Shown: positions 41,052 through 50,885, numbered from the stretch's first letter. The stretch: 64,000 nt of DNA from Mesorhizobium sp. WSM3860 (GCF_002294995.1 NZ_NSGF01000018.1:62001-126000); one strand, 5' to 3'. The notes: a model not told the origin generated them from the letters alone. Made by a program: numbers and translations.

Positions 41052-41203
41052 CGGCTTGCGCTCACTAGCTCTGCTCGCAAGGAACGCCGCGCAGGTTCCT
41101 TGGGTTCAAGCCACGCAGCCGAGATAGGCCGAACTGCTCGAGGGGCGGCGCGCGGAAACCTTCCCGGCATTCGACGGTTAATCCGGATCAGGAGAGGTCA
41201 GCC

Positions 41204-41413
41204 ATGGCGAGACGACGTGATGCAGATGAAACAGCGGCGAGCCGGCTCAGAAGGCCACGCTCGCGCCCGCTGAAAGGCGAAGAAACGGAAGTGAACCATA
41301 TCGTGGAAACGCAAAACATCTCGCCGGCTCAGGCGCGGGAGCTTGTGCGGCGCCACGGAAACGATTGGCGCAAGATTGATGAGGCTGCCAAATCCTACAA
41401 GAAAGACAGCTAG
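41204..41413 (+). CDS. small rhizobial protein (69 residues)
   Basis: A basic N-terminus, then VETQNISPAQARELVRRHGN and DWRKIDEAAKSYK, a UBA-like or DUF3606-type helical end seen in short rhizobial stress proteins. The family call is tentative. Confidence 0.5.
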   Translation: MARRRDADETAASRLRRPRSRPLKGEETEVNHIVETQNISPAQARELVRRHGNDWRKIDEAAKSYKKDS

Positions 41414-41466
41414 TATTCCGAGTATCGGGGTGACAGCCCGGAGAGATCGTCGGCCAAGATAAGCGG

Positions 41467-42255
41467 ATGACCAGGATCGCTACTTTCAACGTAAATGGCG
41501 TCAACGGGCGGCTGCCGGTCCTCCTGAAATGGCTTGGGGAAACCGGCTATGACATCGTCTGCCTGCAGGAGCTCAAGACATCCGATGAGAAGTTCCCTGC
41601 CGAGGCGATCCGGGAGGCTGGCTACGGCGCCGTCTGGCATGGGCAGAAATCTTACAACGGCGTAGCGATTCTGGCCCGTGGAAAACAGCCGTTGGAACGC
41701 AGGCGCCGACTGCCGGGCGATCCGGACGATACGCACAGCCGCTACATCGAGGCCGAGGTGGATGGGCTGGTGATCGGCTGCATCTACCTGCCGAACGGCA
41801 ATCCCGCGCCGGGACCTAAATTCGATTACAAGCTGGCCTGGTTCCAGCGCTTGATCAGCTATTCCCAGACCTTGCTTAAAGAAGAGACGGTCCTGTGCGG
41901 CGATTACAACGTGGTGCCAACCCCGATCGATGCGGTGGTGCCGGCGCGCTGGTTGGGCGATGCAGTGTATTTCCCGCAGAGTCGCGGCGCTTACGCCGAT
42001 TTGCTGGAGATGGGCTGGACGGATGCGGTTCGGCAGATCCATCCCGAGAAGGGAGTCTACACCTATTGGAACTTCTCCTACCGGGGCGGTTACGACCGAA
42101 GCTCCGGCCTGCGCATGGACCACCTCCTGATCAGTCCCGCGCTTTCAAACCGGCTGCAAGGCGCCGGCGTCGATGCTGCGGTAAGAGCTTTGGAAAGGCC
42201 AAGCGATCATGCCCCCGCGTGGATCGAGCTGACCTGGCCTGGAAAGCTCGACTGA
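41467..42255 (+). CDS. xth: exodeoxyribonuclease III
   Basis: 262 residues of the EEP fold. MTRIATFNVNGVNGRLP, CLQELKTSD (metal-binding Glu), CGDYNVVPTPID, and SDHAPAWIEL (catalytic His) are present. The enzyme is an AP endonuclease and 3'-5' exonuclease in base-excision repair. It is monocistronic and probably an extra copy in accessory DNA. Confidence 0.9.
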   Translation: MTRIATFNVNGVNGRLPVLLKWLGETGYDIVCLQELKTSDEKFPAEAIREAGYGAVWHGQKSYNGVAILARGKQPLERRRRLPGDPDDTHSRYIEAEVDGLVIGCIYLPNGNPAPGPKFDYKLAWFQRLISYSQTLLKEETVLCGDYNVVPTPIDAVVPARWLGDAVYFPQSRGAYADLLEMGWTDAVRQIHPEKGVYTYWNFSYRGGYDRSSGLRMDHLLISPALSNRLQGAGVDAAVRALERPSDHAPAWIELTWPGKLD

Positions 42256-42284
42256 GGTTCCGATGGCCTGCCCCAGGAGCGGCA

Positions 42285-42572
42285 TCAGCCCGAGCGTATC
42301 ACGCCGGGCTCATCGGTCTGTTCGTGGGCTTGCCCGACTGCTTGGGGCGCGGCCACAAGGTCGTGGAATCCGATCGTGGCGACCAAATACCCCGCTTCGT
42401 CGTAGATTTTCGTAACCCACGATGTCGGGTCGACGCCTTCGACAATCCCATCGAGCATCGCCTCCTTAGCCGCGCGTTTCGCCTCGGCCTTGGCGGCATC
42501 CAGATTCTCCATGTCGACCTGGATGGCCGGCTGCGCCGTACTTTCAATGAACTCAAAACGGAACTTCGGCAT
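42285..42572 (-). CDS. DUF6894-type protein (95 residues)
   Basis: MPKFRFEFIESTAQPAIQVD, LDAAKAEAKRAAKEAML, and KIYDEAGYLVATIGFHDLV follow the family order. GGAG precedes the ATG. It overlaps the 42553-42903 gene by 20 bp. Confidence 0.6.
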   Translation of the reverse strand: MPKFRFEFIESTAQPAIQVDMENLDAAKAEAKRAAKEAMLDGIVEGVDPTSWVTKIYDEAGYLVATIGFHDLVAAPQAVGQAHEQTDEPGVIRSG

Positions 42573-42903
42573 TCGTTTCTCCATTCGGCGCCACCGGGAG
42601 CGGATCGGGTGGGTTCTGAGCCGTGCGCTTGCTGGAAGTTTCGTCTCCGAGCACCGTCTCGGCGATGTATTTCTTGAGATCGCCGACTTCGTCGTCGATA
42701 TCCTCGGCCAGTATGCCCAGGCCTTCGGCATCGGCGATGCATTGTTCGGCGAGCTTCTCGGCGGCGATCTCGGCCGGGATTGCAGCCGCTGCTTCCGCCT
42801 TGTGCTCGTCGATCCATTCCCCGACGAAATGTGCGGTCTTGTTCACGATGACATCCGGCTCCTGAGCGGGAACCGTTTCAGCGTCAGTTGGCTTCGTGTC
42901 CAT
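42553..42903 (-). CDS. unknown acidic protein (116 residues)
   Basis: Ala/Glu-rich and helical (NKTAHFVGEWIDEHKAEAAA, LGILAEDIDDEVGDLKKYIA). Resembles small rhizobial proteins of unknown function. Probably co-transcribed with the following DUF6894 gene. Confidence 0.55.
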   Translation of the reverse strand: MDTKPTDAETVPAQEPDVIVNKTAHFVGEWIDEHKAEAAAAIPAEIAAEKLAEQCIADAEGLGILAEDIDDEVGDLKKYIAETVLGDETSSKRTAQNPPDPLPVAPNGETNAEVPF

Positions 42904-43052
42904 GTCAAAACCCGCCCTATAGGATCATTCTTCAACGCCGATTGCGTGCGAAGGATGCAGGCGTTTGTCGAAAGTTGTCGTTGCTTCAGACTTGCACTTC
43001 AAACTCCCGGCTCAAGGGCTGGAACCTGCGTCAGGATCAACAGTTCTTGAGC

Positions 43053-43379
43053 ATGGCAAATCACCCGATAACGAGTCTGCTGACCTCAATCGGCACGTTA
43101 ACCTCCCGTCCCGCGGCATTCCTGGTGCTGCTGGCGTACGCGGCGCTGTGGGTCGTTTTCGATCGCGAAAGTCTGAATTGGCATGGGGCGGCCACCCTCT
43201 CCACCTGGGCTATGACGCTGTTTATCCAGCGGGCGGAGCATCGCGACACCCAGGCAATCCACGCCAAGTTGGATGAAATGCTGCGATCAAACAGCGCGGC
43301 CTCGAACATCACCCGCATTGACGATGAGGAACCCGAGGAAATCGAAAAGCATCGCAGCCGTACACAGCAGGGCGATTGA
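43053..43379 (+). CDS. low-affinity iron permease family protein
   Basis: 108 residues. RPAAFLVLLAYAALWVVFD, SLNWHGAATLSTWAMTLFIQ and RAEHRDTQAIHAKLDEMLR are the hallmarks of this two-helix family, which was named for an iron permease but whose transport role in bacteria is unproven. Three bases separate it from the next gene's start. Confidence 0.8.
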   Translation: MANHPITSLLTSIGTLTSRPAAFLVLLAYAALWVVFDRESLNWHGAATLSTWAMTLFIQRAEHRDTQAIHAKLDEMLRSNSAASNITRIDDEEPEEIEKHRSRTQQGD

Positions 43380-43382
43380 GAT

Positions 43383-44720
43383 GTGCTTTCCTGCCTTTTG
43401 GCGCCTCCAGCGGCGCCAACCGTGAGATTTGGTCGGAACCGGCGGAGGCTGCTCAGCAGCCTCAAGTATTTGGGCGTCGCGCTTGTCGCCAGTCTGGTCA
43501 CGTTGCTCGCCATCAACCTGATTCCGGAGAACCGTGTCATCCGCACGATCGTGCCGCACCGTTTCGATGCGGCAGATCCGCAATTCGCAAGGAGCATGAG
43601 CAGCTATTCGCAGGGGCAGATGTTCGACGCGAACGCCGTGCAGACCCTGGTCAACGGCGACGAGATTTTTCCGGCCATGTTGCAAGCGATCCGTTCGGCC
43701 AGATCGACCATCGACATGGAAACCTACATTTATTGGTCGGGCTCGGTCGGCTACGAGTTCGCCACGTCGCTGGCTGCGAAAGCCCGAGAGGGTGTCGAAG
43801 TGCGCGTGCTCGTCGACTGGCTTGGCAGTCTTCCCTTCGATGAGAAGCTGATCCACATCATGACGAGCGCAGGCGTTCGGTTCCAGCGCTATCGGCCGAT
43901 CTACTGGTACACGCTCGACCGCGTCAACAACCGGACGCATCGCAAGCTGCTCATTGTGGACGGGCGGGTCGCCTTCACAGGAGGGGTCGGCATCGCGGAC
44001 AACTGGCTGGGAGATGCGCGCAACCCCAATGAGTGGCGCGACACGCACTACCAGATCGAAGGGCCTGCCGTGCCCGGGTTCCAGGCGGCCTTCGCCGAGA
44101 ACTGGCTGGAAGCGGTGGGCGAGACGTTGCAGGGCGAGAAGTTCTACCCGCCGCCCGAAGCAGCGGGTGCGCTCAAGGCCCAGCTGATCCTTTCATCGCA
44201 GCCGAACGGCTCCGAAAACATGGAGCTGATGATGCTGGCCGCCATAGCCGCGGCCAAAGACCACCTGCGCATCGGCATGGCCTACTTCGTCCCGGACGAC
44301 ATCGCCCTACAACAGATATTGGACGCCAGAAAAAGAGGCGTGGCCGTCGACGTGATCGTTCCCAATTCCCTGACGGATGTCCCGATAGTCCGGAAAGCTT
44401 CGCGCTATTTCTGGGGCGAATTGCTCGAGGCCGGGGTGCGGATCTACGAGTTTCAGCCCACGATGTATCACCCAAAACTGCTGATCGTGGACGACGTCTG
44501 GGCGAGCTTCGGTTCCACCAACCTGGACGAGCGGTCTTTGCGTTTGAACGATGAGGCCACGCTCAACGTCTACGGCAAGGAATTCGCACGAACGCAGATC
44601 GACCTATTCAACGAAGATCTGAAGCGCTCGAGGCAGATCAGTCTTGCCGAATGGAAATCGCGTCCCATGCGCGAAAAGTTCACCGATTGGCTGGCCAGCA
44701 GGCTGCACGCGCAGCTCTAG
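43383..44720 (+). CDS. cls: phospholipase D-type cardiolipin synthase
   Basis: 445 residues. After a basic start and one membrane helix (YLGVALVASLVTLLAINLI) come two PLD domains with HKD motifs HRKLLIVDGRVAFTGG and HPKLLIVDDVWASFGSTN. Such enzymes join two phosphatidylglycerols into cardiolipin or exchange head groups at the inner membrane. The start is GTG 43383. It may be co-transcribed with the iron permease-type gene. Confidence 0.87.
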   Translation: MLSCLLAPPAAPTVRFGRNRRRLLSSLKYLGVALVASLVTLLAINLIPENRVIRTIVPHRFDAADPQFARSMSSYSQGQMFDANAVQTLVNGDEIFPAMLQAIRSARSTIDMETYIYWSGSVGYEFATSLAAKAREGVEVRVLVDWLGSLPFDEKLIHIMTSAGVRFQRYRPIYWYTLDRVNNRTHRKLLIVDGRVAFTGGVGIADNWLGDARNPNEWRDTHYQIEGPAVPGFQAAFAENWLEAVGETLQGEKFYPPPEAAGALKAQLILSSQPNGSENMELMMLAAIAAAKDHLRIGMAYFVPDDIALQQILDARKRGVAVDVIVPNSLTDVPIVRKASRYFWGELLEAGVRIYEFQPTMYHPKLLIVDDVWASFGSTNLDERSLRLNDEATLNVYGKEFARTQIDLFNEDLKRSRQISLAEWKSRPMREKFTDWLASRLHAQL

Positions 44721-45075
44721 CCAGTTCACGCAGACGGGGACGCAACAACACCGGCCGCTGCTTGTCGCTTGGGCCGCCCGTCACACAGATCAGCGGAACT
44801 GCCAAACCACCCCCGGTGAGCGAGGGTCGGCCGCCGGGGGGCGGCTCTTGACGCCGAAAATCGCGCTTCCGATATTTCACCTCAGCGCCGCTGGCACACG
44901 CCCAGCACGTTGCTGAGCATCTGTTTGGCTTGCCGGCGATTGGCGCATCAAGCGGAGGAAGGTCATGGGCCCAAATGTCTTCGGGGAGCCTGTTGGGCGC
45001 GCTTTGGTTTCCCGGCGAAGCGACAACCATAGTCACGACCACGGTACGGCAGAACCAAGCGCAAGGAGCACTGAT
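44721..45075. other. gene-free stretch
   Basis: No frame in this interval resembles a protein. A GC-rich short inverted segment (GCCGCC...GGCGGC, about 44829-44847) without a T-run follows the cls gene. Confidence 0.4.
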
Positions 45076-45369
45076 GTGTTCGCAGAACCTGTCCTTGTGG
45101 ATGACGTGCCATTCGGCGTGAGGAAAATCCGTTGCGCGATGGACGCGATCGAATTCCTGGAGGAGTGGCCGTTCGAGAAACGCTGCCGCCTGCATGGTTT
45201 GGCCAGCGACGCTTGCTGCGCGGCATATGATGGCCGCGGGCCGGTCGCAGCGGCCAGGAAAGTGTTCGTCAGCTGGGCTATCCAGACCGGCATTTGCGCC
45301 AGCGCGCCTTGCCTCGAGCTCGACGCCGTTGAGGCGGCTGATCAAGTCACAGGCAGTGGCACGTCCTGA
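45076..45369 (+). CDS. DUF982 domain protein (97 residues)
   Basis: FAEPVLVDDVPFGVRKIRCA, AIEFLEEWP and AARKVFVSWAIQTGI follow the DUF982 pattern, a small rhizobial family of unknown function. GTG 45076 with AGGAG eight bases ahead is chosen over more distant starts because the domain begins there. Confidence 0.65.
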   Translation: MFAEPVLVDDVPFGVRKIRCAMDAIEFLEEWPFEKRCRLHGLASDACCAAYDGRGPVAAARKVFVSWAIQTGICASAPCLELDAVEAADQVTGSGTS

Positions 45370-45472
45370 TGAGGAAGAACACGCCCACCCCATAGGGAAG
45401 CAACAAAAGCAACAGGGCCAGCCAGTAACCGGGCTGTGCCAATGCCGCGAAATCTGAACGAAGTTGCTCCAT
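45347..45472 (-). CDS. possible 41-residue membrane peptide
   Basis: MEQLRSDFAALAQPGYW followed by a strongly hydrophobic helix (LALLLLLLPYGVGVFFLI) and RTCHCL. It overlaps the DUF982 end by 23 bp on the other strand. The coherent helix favours a real gene; size and a weak ribosome site do not. The rest of 45473-45835 shows no separate gene. Confidence 0.35.
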   Translation of the reverse strand: MEQLRSDFAALAQPGYWLALLLLLLPYGVGVFFLIRTCHCL

Positions 45473-45835
45473 TGCCCGTCCAACGCAGGGCGGCTCAGCT
45501 GGTTCCTCTACTGCGCATGTCAGAATCTAAGACCAAGAAGCTTCGTACCTCCTGCTGTTGACGGCTGCAGCGATCGAGGAACGCTGGCCGCCCCCAGAGC
45601 CATGATGGCAGAGCCGAACCCTTGGTGCTGTGGGGCCGGGCTTCCGCCTGAATGCGCCTGCCACACGCAATTCTTGCAGGCCCTCCTGGGCGGTAGGAAC
45701 AAAGGGGCTCGTTATCCGTTCGGTTTCGCGCAGCAAGAGCAGGATCAGCTTGCAGAACGGCGAGACCGGAGTTTCTGCCGCCCGGCTTCGGTTGTTCCCT
45801 TGTTGTCCGCGTTGAACAAGGTGTTCCGAAGCGCC

Positions 45836-46618
45836 ATGCATTACCGCCAGTGTCCGTCGGTCGCTCTTGGCCTCCTGCTCTTGGCCATCACGGTGCTGCC
45901 GCACAATCCCGCTTGGGCGCAGGCGCCCTGCCCGGCCGATCACGACAAACTGCTGTCGGCCTTGAAGGCCAATGTCAAGGCGAGCGGCGGGCCGGCAAAT
46001 GGCGGCTTCGAGACCAATGAATGGGCCGCGATCGTTGCCCGTGACGGTACGGTCTGCGCCGTCGCCTTCAGCGGCCCTACCGTGGACGCCCAATGGCCCG
46101 GCAGCCGGCTGGTCGCGGCCGAGAAGGCCAACACGGCCAACGGGCTCAGCGTGGCGAATATGGCCCTGTCGACCGCCAATCTTTATGCCGGGGTGCAACC
46201 AGGCGGGCCGCTGTTCGGCCTGCAGGCCACCAACCCCGTCAATCAGGCGGCGGCTTACGCCGGCGACGCCAAGACATTCGGCAGCCCTAATGATCCGCTG
46301 ATCGGCAAACCGATCGGAGGCGTGGTGGTGTTCGGCGGGGGCCTGGCCCTGTACGACGGCAAGGCGATCGTCGGCGGCCTCGGGGTCAGCGGAGATTCCT
46401 CCTGCGCCGACCACAACGTCGCCTGGCGCGTCCGCGCCGCGCTCGGCCTCGACAAGGTTCCGGCAGGCGTCAATCCCAATCGCAAGGACGCCATCATCTA
46501 CGACCTCGACCCAGGCGGCAAAAGCGCATCCGGCTGGGGTCATCCGCTCTGCGCCGGGCGCGAGGCCGACATAGCCGTGGAACTGGGCGCCGGCGTCGGA
46601 GGCTCGGTCCCGAAATGA
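45836..46618 (+). CDS. exported heme-binding (GlcG/HbpS-like) protein
   Basis: 260 residues. A signal peptide (SVALGLLLLAITVLPHNPAWA, cited in part) is followed by the GlcG/HbpS fold: AEKANTANGLSVANMAL, GGPLFGLQATNPVN, GGVVVFGGGLALYD, IVGGLGVSGDSSCADH. Members bind heme or corrinoid-like ligands; exported versions accompany PQQ dehydrogenases, as here. The ATG of the dehydrogenase overlaps its stop, so it leads the operon. Confidence 0.72.
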   Translation: MHYRQCPSVALGLLLLAITVLPHNPAWAQAPCPADHDKLLSALKANVKASGGPANGGFETNEWAAIVARDGTVCAVAFSGPTVDAQWPGSRLVAAEKANTANGLSVANMALSTANLYAGVQPGGPLFGLQATNPVNQAAAYAGDAKTFGSPNDPLIGKPIGGVVVFGGGLALYDGKAIVGGLGVSGDSSCADHNVAWRVRAALGLDKVPAGVNPNRKDAIIYDLDPGGKSASGWGHPLCAGREADIAVELGAGVGGSVPK

Positions 46619-48495
46619 AGGCAGTGCGACAGCTGACAGCGAGGTGTGCGCAGTCCGGACGCGCTCGCCTCACCCGGGCTGCGCGGCAATATGCGGGATC
46701 AAGCATTGTTGGAGCGATGATGCTGGCCTGCTTTCCATTCCTGATGGCCGCCTCGGAGTCGCCCTCGACGCCTGCGATCTCGCCGCCGGCCTCCGCCGCC
46801 CCGCCCGACGACGCCCAATGGACGATGCCGGCCAAGAACTACGCCTCGACCCGCTACAGCGAGCTCGCGGAAATCAACGAAGGCAACGTCAAGAACCTGC
46901 AGGTCGCCTTCACCTTCTCGACCGGCGTGAACAAGGGGCAGGAAGCGGCGCCGCTGGTGGTCGGCAGCACGATGTATATCGTGACGCCCTTTCCCAACAT
47001 CGTCTACGCGCTCGACCTCTCCAAACATGGGGCACCGATCAAGTGGAAATACGAACCCAATCCCGAGCCCGCGGCACAAGGGGTAGCGTGCTGCGACGTC
47101 GTCAATCGCGGCGCCGCCTTCGCCGACGGGCGCATCTTCTTCAACACGCTGGACGGCCACACGATAGCGCTCGATGCGAACTCCGGCCAGCCGATCTGGA
47201 ATACCCATATCGGCAACATCAATGTCGGCGAGACCCTCACCATGGCGCCGCTGGTGGTGAAGGGCAAAGTGCTGGTCGGCAATTCGGGCGGCGAGATGGG
47301 GGTACGCGGCTGGGTCAAGGCGCTCGACGCCGGCGACGGCCATGTCGTCTGGACGGCCTACAATACGGGGCCGGACAAGGAGGTGCTGATCGGCCCGGAT
47401 TTCAAGCCGCATTACGACATGGACAAGGGCAAGGACCTTGGTGTGACGACATGGCCGCCGGAGGCCTGGAAGATCGGCGGCGGCAATATGTGGGGCTGGA
47501 TCTCCTATGATCCCGATCTCAATCTGATCTTCCACGGCACCGGCAATCCGGGCCCCTGGAACCCTGACCTGCGCCCCGGCGACAACAAATGGACATCGGG
47601 CATTTTTGCCCGCGATCCCGATACCGGAGCGGCGAAATGGTTCTATCAGTGGACCCCGCACGATCTGCACGACTATGACGGCATCAATGAGCAGATCCTG
47701 CTCGACATGAACTGGCAGGGCAAGCCGCGCAAGGTGCTGGTCCGGCCGGAGCGCAACGGCTATCTCTACGTCCTTGATCGCACCACCGGCGAGGTCCTGT
47801 CCGCAAAACCCTATGGCCCCGTCAACTCCAGCAAAGGTGTGGATCTCAAGACCGGCAGGTTGATGGCAAACCCGGACAAGAAGACCGGGACCGGCAAGGT
47901 TGTCCGCGACATCTGCCCGACCGCCTCGGGGCTCAAGGACTGGCAGCCTTCCGCTTTCTCGCCGAAGACGGGCCTGCTCTACATCCCGCACAACAATCTG
48001 TGCATGGACGAGGAAGGCGTCGAGGTGAACTACATCGCCGGCACGCCCTATGTCGGAATGAACGTGCGCATGATCCCGGGCCCCGGCGGCAATCGCGGCG
48101 CCTTCACCGCGTGGGATATCGCGGCGGAGAAACAGGCCTGGAGCCTCAAGGAAAACTTCCCGGTATGGAGCGGCGCGGTCGTAACCGCCGGCGATATCGT
48201 CTTCTACGGAACCATGGAAGGCTGGTTCAAGGCGGTCAGCGCGAAGACCGGCGAACTGCTTTGGCAGTTCAGGACCTCCTCCGGCATCATCGGCCAGCCG
48301 GTTACTTATCGCGGCCCCGACGGACACCAATATGTCGCGATCCTGTCCGGCGTCGGCGGCTGGGCCGGCGCCATCGTCTCGGGCGATCTCGATCCGCGCG
48401 ACGCCACTGCTGCGCTCGGTTTCGTCAACGCGATGAAGGACCTGAAAAACGTGACAACGGCGGGAGGCACGCTCTATGTGTTCCGGCTGCCTTGA
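46615..48495 (+). CDS. PQQ-dependent alcohol dehydrogenase, lanthanide type by active site
   Basis: 626 residues, an eight-bladed propeller. It oxidises primary alcohols in the periplasm using PQQ and passes electrons to cytochrome c. The adjacent Cys159-Cys160 pair (GVACCDVV) is the disulfide over PQQ. TPHDLHDYDG gives catalytic Asp353 and, two residues on, Asp355, the extra acidic residue found in lanthanide-dependent XoxF/ExaF-type enzymes but Ala in calcium-type MxaF. An N-terminal hydrophobic segment should export it. It overlaps both neighbours. Confidence 0.85.
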   Translation: MKAVRQLTARCAQSGRARLTRAARQYAGSSIVGAMMLACFPFLMAASESPSTPAISPPASAAPPDDAQWTMPAKNYASTRYSELAEINEGNVKNLQVAFTFSTGVNKGQEAAPLVVGSTMYIVTPFPNIVYALDLSKHGAPIKWKYEPNPEPAAQGVACCDVVNRGAAFADGRIFFNTLDGHTIALDANSGQPIWNTHIGNINVGETLTMAPLVVKGKVLVGNSGGEMGVRGWVKALDAGDGHVVWTAYNTGPDKEVLIGPDFKPHYDMDKGKDLGVTTWPPEAWKIGGGNMWGWISYDPDLNLIFHGTGNPGPWNPDLRPGDNKWTSGIFARDPDTGAAKWFYQWTPHDLHDYDGINEQILLDMNWQGKPRKVLVRPERNGYLYVLDRTTGEVLSAKPYGPVNSSKGVDLKTGRLMANPDKKTGTGKVVRDICPTASGLKDWQPSAFSPKTGLLYIPHNNLCMDEEGVEVNYIAGTPYVGMNVRMIPGPGGNRGAFTAWDIAAEKQAWSLKENFPVWSGAVVTAGDIVFYGTMEGWFKAVSAKTGELLWQFRTSSGIIGQPVTYRGPDGHQYVAILSGVGGWAGAIVSGDLDPRDATAALGFVNAMKDLKNVTTAGGTLYVFRLP

Positions 48496-49345
48496 TGGAT
48501 TCGAACTGACCGCACTGGCGAAAAGATCCGCGCTGTGGGCCCTCGTGGCCGGTCTCGTCGCCTTGGTCTGGCTGGTTCTGGCCGGCGCGGCGAATGCGCG
48601 GGAACTCCGCGCCTGCGCCGATCCCAATAACATGCCGTTCTCCGACGCCAGCGGCGAAGGCTTCGAGAACAAGATCGCCGAGATCGTTGCGGCCGACCTT
48701 GGCGCGAAGCTTACCTATACCTGGTGGGCGCAGCGCCGCGGCTTCGTTCGCAACACGCTGAAGGCCGGGCTTTGCGATCTGGTGCTCGGAACGCCCGCAA
48801 ATGTCGAAATGCTGCGCGCCACCTTGCCCTATTACAGGTCCTCCTATGTCTTCGTGACCCGCCAGGACGGCCCGAACGTGGCATCCTTCAACGATCCGCG
48901 GCTGCGCGACATGCGCATCGGCGTTCAGCTCATCGGCGATGACGGCGCCAATTCGCCGCCGGTCCAGGCGCTTGGCCGTCGCGGCATTGTCGGACATCTC
49001 GTCGGCTACCCGGTCTACGGCGACTATTCCGCTCCCAACCCTGCGGCGCGCATCGTCGAAGCTGTCGCGAGCGGCGAGGTCGACGTCGCCGTGGTCTGGG
49101 GCCCGCTCGCCGGTTACTTCGCTACGAAGCAAAAAGTGCCGCTCCGGATCACGCCGGTTACACCTCGCATCGATGGACCGCAATTGCCGCTGATGTACGA
49201 CATCTCGATGGGCGTTCGGCGCGAGGACGATGCACTGCGCGGTGATGTGAATAGCGCGCTCACCAGGCACAAGGCCGAGATCGACGCGGTTCTGACGCAA
49301 TATGGCGTTCCGCTTCTCGACATCGCCGGGAGCCCGGTGCGATGA
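48476..49345 (+). CDS. XoxJ/MxaJ-like periplasmic binding protein
   Basis: 289 residues. A hydrophobic signal (LWALVAGLVALVWLVLAGAA) then ELRACADPNNMPFSDASGEG, KIAEIVAADLG, YTWWAQRRGFVRNTL and GTPANVEM, the standard pattern of quinoprotein-dehydrogenase-associated solute-binding-like proteins. XoxJ is thought to help mature or activate the dehydrogenase. It overlaps the dehydrogenase end by 20 bp. Confidence 0.8.
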   Translation: MCSGCLDGFELTALAKRSALWALVAGLVALVWLVLAGAANARELRACADPNNMPFSDASGEGFENKIAEIVAADLGAKLTYTWWAQRRGFVRNTLKAGLCDLVLGTPANVEMLRATLPYYRSSYVFVTRQDGPNVASFNDPRLRDMRIGVQLIGDDGANSPPVQALGRRGIVGHLVGYPVYGDYSAPNPAARIVEAVASGEVDVAVVWGPLAGYFATKQKVPLRITPVTPRIDGPQLPLMYDISMGVRREDDALRGDVNSALTRHKAEIDAVLTQYGVPLLDIAGSPVR

Positions 49346-49875
49346 GGCTGGGTTTCGCGACGCTGCTGTCGGTGACGCTCGCCTTGGCGGCATGCCAGCG
49401 CGAGGAGCGGGACACGCGCCCGCAATCTTCGCTCGGCTCCGGCGGCCAGCCAACCCCCGTCACCGCGCTGGAACCCGGCGGCCAACGGCCCTCCCCCAGA
49501 GACAACAAAGCGGCGAGCTTCGAGGCCAACGCCTTCCATCTCAGCGAGGGCAAGCGCCTGTTCGGCTGGTTCAACTGTTCGGGATGCCACGCCAATGGCG
49601 GCGGCGGCATGGGCCCGGCCCTGATGGACCAGAAATGGATCTATGGCAGCTCCATGGAAAGCATTCACGCCACCATCCGCGACGGGCGTCCGAACGGCAT
49701 GCCGAGCTTCCGCAACATGATCCCCGACGATCAGATCTGGGAACTGGCAGCCTTCGTGCGTTCGCTAAGCGGCAACGCGCCCTCTTCCGCTGCGCCACAG
49801 CGAAATGACGGCATGATGCCCCATCCGTCGGAAAACCGCATGCCGGATGCCGCCACGCTGGGGAAGTCGCCGTGA
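49342..49875 (+). CDS. lipid-anchored cytochrome c
   Basis: 177 residues. Lipoprotein signal (LLSVTLALAAC, Cys19 region), Pro-rich linker, then a class I heme site CSGCH and axial Met in NGMPSFRNMIPD. It is placed to accept electrons from the PQQ dehydrogenase, like XoxG, and feed the oxidase encoded next. Four-base overlaps on both sides. Confidence 0.82.
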   Translation: MRLGFATLLSVTLALAACQREERDTRPQSSLGSGGQPTPVTALEPGGQRPSPRDNKAASFEANAFHLSEGKRLFGWFNCSGCHANGGGGMGPALMDQKWIYGSSMESIHATIRDGRPNGMPSFRNMIPDDQIWELAAFVRSLSGNAPSSAAPQRNDGMMPHPSENRMPDAATLGKSP

Positions 49876-50885
49876 AACGCCTCGCCTCGATGGCGTTTGC
49901 CGCGGCAAGCGTCCTTTCGCTCCAGGGATGCGCGGGCTGGCAATCGGCCCTCGACCCGAAAGGCCCCGCGGCGAGCGAGTTGGCATGGCTGATCTGGTTC
50001 TTCACAGGCCTTTGCGCGGTGGTGTGGGTGCTGGTGATGATCGCTCTCGCCGCACCAGTGTTGATGCGGCCGCCCAGGCGCACCGAGCCGCTGGTGCTCG
50101 ACGCCGGCGCCGACCATCGCAAATTGCGCGTTGTGGCCATCGCTGTCGGGCTGACCGCCGCGATCCTGGTCGGGCTGACCTTGCTCAGCTTCTTCGCCAA
50201 CAGGACGCTTGCGGCGATCGGCTCGGACGCTGCGCTGACCATCCGGGTGACCGGGCACCAATGGTGGTGGGAGGTACGCTATGAGGATGCCACGCCGAGC
50301 CGCATCCTGACGACGGCGAACGAAATCCACATCCCCGCCGGCGAGCCGGTGCGGCTTCTTCTGACCTCGACCGACGTGATCCATTCCTTCTGGGTCCCAA
50401 GTCTGGCCGGCAAGCTCGACCTCATCCCCGGTCACATAAACGTGCTGGATATCAAGGCGGACAAGCCCGGAACTTATCGGGGCCAGTGCGCCGAGTTCTG
50501 CGGCGCGCAGCATGCGAACATGGGCACCTTCATCATTGCCGAGCCGCGGGCCAAGTTCGACGCCTGGTGGAACGATCAGCTTCAGCCGGCCGCCCCTCCG
50601 ACGGGCGACGAGGCGAAGGCGGGCGCGGACCTGTTTCTCAAGCGTCCCTGCGTGATGTGCCACAAGATCGGCGGCACGCCCGCCGGCGGAACGGTCGCTC
50701 CGGATCTCACCCATGTTGCCAGCCGGCGAACGCTTGCCGCGGGAAGCTTGACGATGAGCCGCGGCAATCTCGCCGCCTGGATAGCCGACCCGCAAGGCAT
50801 CAAGCCCGGCTCTCACATGCCGGTGGTCGAGCTCAATGGCGACGAGCTCAACGCGATCGTCGCCTATCTCGAGGGCCTGAAATGA
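49872..50885 (+). CDS. coxB: cytochrome c oxidase subunit II with fused cytochrome c (caa3 type)
   Basis: 337 residues. Lipoprotein-like start (SVLSLQGC), two membrane helices, then the CuA domain (GHQWWWEVRYED, HSFWVPSLAGKLDLIPG, CAEFCGAQHANM with both CuA cysteines and ligands) and a C-terminal cytochrome c with CVMCHKIGG and axial Met in GSHMPVV. It receives electrons from periplasmic cytochrome and passes them to subunit I. Confidence 0.93.
   Translation: MKRLASMAFAAASVLSLQGCAGWQSALDPKGPAASELAWLIWFFTGLCAVVWVLVMIALAAPVLMRPPRRTEPLVLDAGADHRKLRVVAIAVGLTAAILVGLTLLSFFANRTLAAIGSDAALTIRVTGHQWWWEVRYEDATPSRILTTANEIHIPAGEPVRLLLTSTDVIHSFWVPSLAGKLDLIPGHINVLDIKADKPGTYRGQCAEFCGAQHANMGTFIIAEPRAKFDAWWNDQLQPAAPPTGDEAKAGADLFLKRPCVMCHKIGGTPAGGTVAPDLTHVASRRTLAAGSLTMSRGNLAAWIADPQGIKPGSHMPVVELNGDELNAIVAYLEGLK

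Noticed and set aside
46699..48672. 657-codon minus-strand frame over the PQQ dehydrogenase
   Set aside because: Shadow of a well-identified gene; no domain, no ribosome site.
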